Below are positions 7,100 through 10,300 of a stretch of DNA of 10,300 nt, in pieces. Each line of letters opens with the position of its first letter. Positions within the stretch are counted from its first letter, which is position 1. The DNA is taken from NCBI GenBank assembly GCA_903842855.1, contig CAIMNT010000227.1, positions 1 through 10,300 on the forward strand. The letters run 5' to 3'. The position numbers and the translations under genes were made by a program. This stretch comes from an uncultured Actinomycetes bacterium. GTDB lineage: Bacteria; Actinomycetota; Actinomycetes; Nanopelagicales; Nanopelagicaceae. The notes below the pieces were generated by a model that made no database searches, had not been told where the DNA came from, and saw nothing but the letters and a program-made list of their open reading frames with translations.

Positions 7100-7473
7100 T
7101 GGCTATTGCCGATGAGCTTCCTGCACAGACTGTTGTGATGGAGAGCCGTTTCCGTGGAGATATCCAGGGTTTGCGCGGCATTGCCGTCGCGCTGGTTCTA
7201 CTCTTCCACGCAGATATCCCCGGTTTCAAAGGAGGATTCGTTGGCGTAGATATCTTCTTCGTCTTGAGTGGGTATCTGATCACAGGAAATCTCTTACGCG
7301 AGGTTAAGGCCACCGGTCGAATTAACTTCAGAGAGTTTTATGCCCGCCGAATCCGGCGTTTGTTACCTGCATCTTTCGTGGTACTTCTAGCCACATTGGT
7401 GGCAGCGATCATCTGGTTTCCGCCTCTGCTCATGCCTGGGCAGCCAGCAGGAGCTGCTTGTGCAGGTGTATAG
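7099..7473 (+). pseudogene. Acyltransferase-3 family (OafA-like) gene, 5' fragment only
   Basis: The first ~110 residues are a clear acyltransferase-3 N-terminus: FRGDIQGLRGIAVALVLLFH (18-37) carrying the family Arg and His of the first helix, GFVGVDIFFVLSGYLIT (46-62), and FYARRIRRLLPA (80-91). Full-length members are integral membrane proteins of several hundred residues that O-acylate sugars, peptidoglycan or exported polysaccharide. Here homology-like sequence stops after IIWFPPLL (to residue 111, about 7431). The frame then runs 13 codons into the antisense of another gene and stops at 7473. It keeps only the first two membrane segments and part of a third, so it is surely non-functional as an enzyme. 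The promoter and start look intact, so the damage appears recent. The missing 3' part is not in this window. Confidence 0.85.
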
Positions 7474-7541
7474 CCAACTACCGTCAGGAACGACGCGACC
7501 AAGACACTGCTGGCCACACCGGCAACTAAACGTTTGCGCAT
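7338..7541 (-). pseudogene. 5' fragment of a secreted-protein gene (signal peptide only)
   Basis: On the minus strand, ATG at 7539-7541 follows an AAAGGA-type ribosome binding site. It encodes a textbook Sec signal peptide: MRKR, a hydrophobic core (LVAGVASSVLVASFLTVVGY), then TPAQA with a likely cut before APAGCPG. About 34 codons (7541 to roughly 7438) look authentic. After that the frame is merely the antisense of the acyltransferase gene, stopping at 7338, so the mature protein is missing. An in-frame start further upstream (7601) is less likely because the signal peptide must be N-terminal. The promoter is also preserved. The protein's identity is lost with its 3' part. Confidence 0.7.
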
Positions 7542-7600
7542 TGTTTTCCTTTCGATCTCAAGAGTTTCGGTCCAGCGGGAGCCTTTCCGTTTGGAGAACA

Positions 7601-7628
7601 ATAATCAGGCTTATGTAATCGTTGTCAA
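7601..7628 (-). promoter_or_regulatory. Promoter of the truncated secreted-protein gene
   Basis: On the minus strand a perfect TTGACA (7623-7628) is followed by 16 bp and GATTAT (7601-7606). Transcription would begin near 7594, giving a leader of about 50 nt with a ribosome binding site before the ATG at 7541. This is the most canonical promoter in the window, and its presence supports the fragment being a once-functional gene. Confidence 0.55.
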
Positions 7629-7668
7629 TGAATAACATGATTTCAATTTCGTTATAAATGCTCTAAAA

Positions 7669-7736
7669 CCATTGTCTTATAAGGACTTTAGGACATAATC
7701 GGACAATGAGAGACATTATCCAGAAAGATCTTGACA
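7669..7736. repeat. Cluster of GACA/TGTC motifs around a -10-like box
   Basis: CATTGTC (7670-7676) and GACAATG (7702-7708) form a perfect 7-bp inverted repeat flanking TATAAG (7678-7683). GACATAATC (7692-7700) and GACATTATC (7712-7720) are direct repeats with one mismatch, exactly 20 bp apart, with GACAATGAG midway at 7702. A further GACAT occurs at 7733. The helical spacing of about 10 bp suggests protein binding sites upstream of lacI. The regulator is unknown, and LacI itself is one possibility. Confidence 0.35.
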
Positions 7737-7879
7737 TCGTTTACCTTTTCTTGGCAGGCTTCGGCTTTATTCGGGATAGAGGGGGGTGGACCGCGGTGAG
7801 CACTTGTTTTTCAGGTATCGTCGCCGCGGACACTCATGGCCGCTTCGCCCCTCTAAAGCCACAATGGGTAGGGTTTTAA
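7706..7879 (+). CDS. Possible small ORF or leader peptide upstream of lacI (57 aa)
   Basis: An ATG at 7706 opens a 57-codon frame ending in TAA one base before the lacI start. The product is moderately hydrophobic at its N-terminus (DIVYLFLAGFGFI) and ends in APLKPQWVGF. I recognise no family. A shorter version from GTG at 7796 (27 aa) has a purine-rich AGAGGGGGG 9 nt upstream. The near-contact with lacI would allow translational coupling. Against it, the ATG has only a poorly placed AGGA (7690), lacI itself looks leaderless, and an open frame of this length is not rare by chance. It may also be the remnant of a lost gene. Confidence 0.25.
   Translation: MRDIIQKDLDIVYLFLAGFGFIRDRGGWTAVSTCFSGIVAADTHGRFAPLKPQWVGF
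7763..7860 (+). other. Foldable ~98-nt element upstream of lacI (nested inverted repeats)
   Basis: Nested pairings are visible. GGCTTT (7763-7768) pairs with AAAGCC (7855-7860), and AGAGGGG (7778-7784) with CCCCTCT (7848-7854), continuous on the 3' side. CCGCGGTGA (7791-7799) pairs with TCGCCGCGG (7821-7829) with one G-U pair. An apical ACTTG (7802-7806) / CAGGT (7812-7816) closes a TTTTT loop. As RNA this makes a single folded domain like a leader or small RNA; as DNA the two CCGCGG sites could be operators. It matches no riboswitch or RNA family I can name. Confidence 0.35.
7869..7874 (+). promoter_or_regulatory. Candidate -10 box of a leaderless promoter for lacI
   Basis: TAGGGT is followed by exactly 6 nt and the GTG at 7881, the same arrangement as at tdk, the MFS gene and the permease gene. 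The neighbouring GGGTAGGG could instead act as a weak ribosome binding site, so this assignment is less secure than the others. Confidence 0.35.
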
Positions 7880-7880
7880 G

Positions 7881-8894
7881 GTGCAACTTCAACCCACCAC
7901 CACATCTCATCCGACCCTCGCCGATGTAGCTGCGATAGCAGGCGTAAGCGTTAAAACTGCCTCTAGAGCTCTTAATGAGTTGGATAACGTTTCGCCAATA
8001 ACTCTCGAAAAAGTAAAGAAAGCCGCTGATTTAGTGGGTTATCGCTCCAATCGAATAGCGCGCGAGCTGCGAGTTGGCGCGCTATCAAACTTGGTAGGGA
8101 TGGTGATCTCCGATCTATCGAACCCTTTCTATGCCGGTATGGCATCTGGGGTCGAAGAGGAGTTAACCAAGGCTGGCTTAGATCTGATCATTGCAACTGC
8201 GCGTGACGATGGTGACCGCGAGAAGGACTTGATTGAGTCGCTTCTAGAACGTCGAGTGCGCGGTCTGATCATCATCCCTTCTGGCAATGATTATTCATAC
8301 TTACATTTAGAACGTAAACGCGGATTCTCATTTGTATTCGCCGACCGTCCTCCTGCATATCTTGATGCCGATATGGTCCTAGCCGATAACCAGGGTGGCA
8401 TTGATCAGTGTGTTGCCTACTTAGTTGCAAGAGGTTGCACACGTCTTGCTCTTATCGCAGATAAGACTGAGATCTGGACAGCGACCGAACGTATCCAGGG
8501 ATTTAAGAAGGCAGTTACTGCTCATAGATTACAAGCTGCAAATAGCAAGGTTATCTCTGGGATTCATACATCTGAGCAAGCCGAAAATGTGGCGCAAGAA
8601 CTCATCAACCACAACCAACCTTACGACGGTGTAATTGCGACGAACGACTTGATTGCTATCGGAGTTGGTCATGCTCTGGCTACTGGAAGCTCTGATATTC
8701 ACATGGTCTCATTCGATGAATTTCCAGCTTCAAGAACTATGAAAATTCCAACCCTTAATCATGATCCCAAGAGAATCGGCAAAGCAGCTGCGCTAGCACT
8801 CCTTGATCGAATTGAGCATCCCACCGATGAAAATTTTGCGACTCACACAATCGAGTTAAATTTAAATACCCAAAATAATGAGGTTCTTCGTTAA
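7881..8894 (+). CDS. LacI-family transcriptional regulator
   Basis: A 337-aa DNA-binding regulator, standard length for the family. The N-terminal LacI helix-turn-helix runs from TLADVAAIAGVSVKTASRALNE (12-33) through VSPITLEKVKKAADLVGY (37-54), followed by the hinge RSNRIARELR (55-64). The rest is a periplasmic-binding-protein-like sugar sensor with the usual LVGMVISDLSNPFYAGM at 71-87 and a C-terminal NHDPKRIGKAAALALLDRI region. It presumably represses the kinase and isomerase genes downstream until a sugar or sugar phosphate binds. The GTG start is fixed by an in-frame stop at 7869-7871 just upstream. Its stop overlaps the kinase start as TAATG, so regulator and kinase are co-transcribed and translationally coupled. 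Palindromic ACCGCGGT (7790-7797) and CCGCGG (7824-7829) upstream are possible autoregulatory operators. Confidence 0.93.
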   Translation: MQLQPTTTSHPTLADVAAIAGVSVKTASRALNELDNVSPITLEKVKKAADLVGYRSNRIARELRVGALSNLVGMVISDLSNPFYAGMASGVEEELTKAGLDLIIATARDDGDREKDLIESLLERRVRGLIIIPSGNDYSYLHLERKRGFSFVFADRPPAYLDADMVLADNQGGIDQCVAYLVARGCTRLALIADKTEIWTATERIQGFKKAVTAHRLQAANSKVISGIHTSEQAENVAQELINHNQPYDGVIATNDLIAIGVGHALATGSSDIHMVSFDEFPASRTMKIPTLNHDPKRIGKAAALALLDRIEHPTDENFATHTIELNLNTQNNEVLR

Positions 8895-9829
8895 TGAGTA
8901 GATACGCCCTTGCGGTTGATGTTGGTGCCACAAAAGTTGCCTTGGCACTTGTAGATCGCCAATTCTCTGTTGATTTCAAGCAAGAGGTATTTGTAAAAGA
9001 GAATCCTCACCTTTGGGACGAGATCGCCGAAGTTACAGAGCAATTACTGGATAGCGCCGGTGGTTCATTTATCGGAGTTGGTATTGGTTCTGCTGGACCG
9101 CTGCATTTAGATAGCGGCGCAATTAGTCCCGTCAATATTCCCGTCTGGCGCAAGTTTCCTATCGTTTCGAAGTTTGCAGAGATAACCGAGAATCAGAACG
9201 TCGTCTTGCACGGCGATGCGATGGCATTAGCTCATGCCGAATTTCGTCTCGGAGCAGGACAAGGCGTGGCAAATATGCTTGGGATAGTTGTTTCTACTGG
9301 TATTGGCGGAGGGTTAATCCTTAACGATTCTTTGTACACCGGCGAGACAGGAAATGCCTATTTCATCGGCCATCACACAATCAATTTTGATGGACTCCAA
9401 TGTGCGTGTGGTCGCCTTGGTTGCGTCGAGACCTATGCAAGTGGACCTCGCATGGTCGCTATCGCCCAAGATAATGGTTGGGTCGGTGAGCCATCATTTA
9501 TTGCGCTGGCCGAATCTGCACGTCAAGGTAACGCAACGGCGCTACAGGTGATTGATGAGGGTGCCCGCGCTTTGGCAATTGGAATTGTGAATTCCATTGG
9601 TTCCTTGGATATCCGAACTGTTGTAGTTGGCGGAGGAGTATCACAAGCAGGTGAGGTGTATTGGAACCCATTGCGGCACCACATCGCTAACGAATCTCGA
9701 TTTACAGATTTCATCTCCGATATCGATCTTCGGTTAGCACAGTTGCAACGCGATGCCGGAATTGTTGGGGCTGCACTCGGTGTACTTGACGAGGCCCCTG
9801 CCACATCTTTATTTCAAAACGCTAAGTAG
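8894..9829 (+). CDS. ROK-family sugar kinase
   Basis: A 311-aa cytoplasmic ATP-dependent hexokinase of the ROK family. Visible features are the phosphate-binding DVGATK (9-14), GIGSAGPLHLDSGAISPVNI (63-82), LHGDAMALAHAE (105-116) with the likely catalytic base D108, STGIGGG (134-140), and the zinc motif from H160 to CACGRLGCVE (170-179; C170, C172, C177). In most ROK kinases a Glu precedes xGH and contacts the sugar; here the corresponding residue is Phe (F157 in NAYFIGHH). Some actinobacterial ROK kinases have a His there (GHIGH), so the family tolerates change. Substrate could be glucose, mannose, fructose or an amino sugar; the adjacent phosphomannose isomerase cupin favours mannose. The ATG overlaps the lacI stop by 1 nt. 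It is not a ROK repressor, as there is no N-terminal helix-turn-helix. Confidence 0.9.
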   Translation: MSRYALAVDVGATKVALALVDRQFSVDFKQEVFVKENPHLWDEIAEVTEQLLDSAGGSFIGVGIGSAGPLHLDSGAISPVNIPVWRKFPIVSKFAEITENQNVVLHGDAMALAHAEFRLGAGQGVANMLGIVVSTGIGGGLILNDSLYTGETGNAYFIGHHTINFDGLQCACGRLGCVETYASGPRMVAIAQDNGWVGEPSFIALAESARQGNATALQVIDEGARALAIGIVNSIGSLDIRTVVVGGGVSQAGEVYWNPLRHHIANESRFTDFISDIDLRLAQLQRDAGIVGAALGVLDEAPATSLFQNAK

Positions 9830-9846
9830 TTATTGAGAGGAAATAA

Positions 9847-10191
9847 ATGCAGCTCGAAAAGTCCGATCGACCATGGGGAAAATACGAAGTCTTGCAGGAG
9901 AGCGCAACCCACAAGGTGAAGTGCATCTGGGTTGACCCTGGCAAACGCCTCTCATACCAACGACATGCAAAGCGAGCGGAGCATTGGTTTATTGTGCAGG
10001 GAACAGGGCAGATAACTATCGATGGCGAGATCAAGCCAGTCTCACCTGGATCGACCGTTGATTTTGGAATTGGCGTCTTGCACCGAATTGAGAACACCGG
10101 CAGTGAGCAGATTATCTTCGTGGAAGTTCAAACCGGAACTTACTTCGGGGAAGATGACATTGAGCGCATAGAAGATGACTTCGGCCGATGA
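9847..10191 (+). CDS. Stand-alone type II phosphomannose isomerase cupin
   Basis: A 114-aa single-domain cupin. It matches the C-terminal isomerase domain of bifunctional mannose-1-phosphate guanylyltransferase/mannose-6-phosphate isomerase: RPWG (8-11), VDPGKRLSYQRHAKRAEHW (29-47), VQGTG (50-54), LHRIEN (78-83), VEVQTGTYFGEDDIERIEDD (92-111) and a terminal FGR. Expected metal ligands Q38, H40, E45 and H79 are present. The nucleotidyltransferase domain is absent, and the gene is complete with its own start, so this is a natural short form. The likely reaction is mannose 6-phosphate to fructose 6-phosphate. AGAGGA (9836-9841) lies 5 nt before the ATG, which is 17 nt after the kinase stop. The stop overlaps the next gene as ATGA. 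Confidence 0.9.
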   Translation: MQLEKSDRPWGKYEVLQESATHKVKCIWVDPGKRLSYQRHAKRAEHWFIVQGTGQITIDGEIKPVSPGSTVDFGIGVLHRIENTGSEQIIFVEVQTGTYFGEDDIERIEDDFGR

Positions 10192-10300
10192 ATCAAATTT
10201 CTGAAGTAGTCGACGGATGGACTTTGTCCCTAAATCCACGTCCAGACGCCTTTGCCGCCTCCGCCGCAGTTGATGGCCATAATGTCTGGCGCAATCAACA
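10188..10300 (+). CDS. 5' end of a further gene in the sugar operon (partial)
   Basis: ATG at 10188 overlaps the cupin stop by 4 nt (ATGA) and opens a frame of 37 complete codons to the window edge. The N-terminus reads MNQISEVVDGWTLSLNPRP, with no signal peptide, then an Ala-rich stretch. The placement makes it very likely a real, translationally coupled gene. The DGWTL start is vaguely like glycoside hydrolase family 2 proteins such as beta-mannosidase, which would suit the operon, but this is a guess and I do not assign it. Confidence 0.7.
   Translation, partial: MNQISEVVDGWTLSLNPRPDAFAASAAVDGHNVWRNQ

Larger units (their letters stand above)
7542..7880. other. Long intergenic region upstream of lacI
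   Basis: These 339 nt hold no confidently assigned gene. From left to right they contain the leader and promoter of the truncated secreted-protein gene (minus, to about 7628), an AT-rich stretch with TATAAA (7653) and TATAAG (7678) boxes, repeated GACA motifs (7691-7735), an isolated TTGACA at 7731 without a matching -10, a short ORF (7706-7879), and a foldable GC-rich block (7763-7860) ending just before lacI. In a genome with mostly tiny gaps this length is unusual and probably reflects both rearrangement and regulation. Confidence 0.7.

Noticed and set aside
7417..7541. Insertion sequence or integron at the acyltransferase breakpoint
   Set aside because: No transposase, integrase, terminal inverted repeats or target duplication are visible. 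The only dyad (AGCAG/CTGCT at 7446-7458) is short and lies in Ala-rich codons.
7542..7601. Start of the secreted-protein fragment at 7601 instead of 7541
   Set aside because: It would place about 20 charged residues before the signal peptide, and the ATG at 7541 has its own ribosome binding site and a leader of sensible length.
7731..7736. Perfect TTGACA as the -35 of a lacI promoter
   Set aside because: No -10-like hexamer lies 16-18 bp downstream (the sequence there is GC-rich around GGCAGGC).
7763..7860. tRNA, small SRP RNA or a known riboswitch
   Set aside because: There is no cloverleaf with a T-loop, no SRP GGAA tetraloop motif, and no consensus I recognise.

Overview
The window looks like a compact chromosome segment from a moderate-GC actinobacterium (about half G+C by eye). 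Clues are the Streptomyces-like C-terminus of thymidine kinase, frequent GTG starts, a demethylmenaquinone methyltransferase beside a polyprenyl diphosphate synthase, very short intergenic gaps, and several starts without a ribosome binding site but with a TANNNT box just upstream. A streamlined freshwater lineage (Nanopelagicales/acI-like) fits, but that is inference and not proven by any marker here.

Layout: 1-63 is probably the tail of an upstream gene. 101-1792 (+) is a menaquinone pair: MenG and an all-trans polyprenyl diphosphate synthase that would supply the prenyl tail. 1751-4570 (-) is a tight operon transcribed as NCS1-type nucleobase permease, then yajQ, then rarD. A divergent intergenic region separates it from a small DUF4190-like membrane protein (4690-5124, +). 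An MFS transporter (5121-6341, -) meets that gene tail to tail, sharing a TTAA. Divergent from the MFS gene is thymidine kinase (6398-7003, +). The permease and thymidine kinase both suit nucleobase and nucleoside salvage.

7004-7880 is the irregular part. It holds a hairpin and a 16-bp palindrome at the promoter of an acyltransferase-3 gene that keeps only its first ~110 codons. That fragment runs into the opposite-strand 5' end of a secreted-protein gene, which still has its promoter, ribosome binding site and signal peptide. Two 5' gene fragments facing each other are what one end of an inversion produces (or a misassembly). The rest of this stretch holds repeated GACA motifs, an unlisted 57-codon ORF and a roughly 100-nt foldable element, all just before the next operon.

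7881-10300 (+) is a tightly coupled sugar operon: LacI-family regulator, ROK sugar kinase (1-nt overlap), stand-alone type II phosphomannose isomerase cupin, and the first 37 codons of a further gene (4-nt overlap). Together they suggest regulated phosphorylation of a hexose, probably mannose or a related sugar, and its isomerisation into glycolysis. No RNA gene, CRISPR array, insertion sequence or transposase was recognised.
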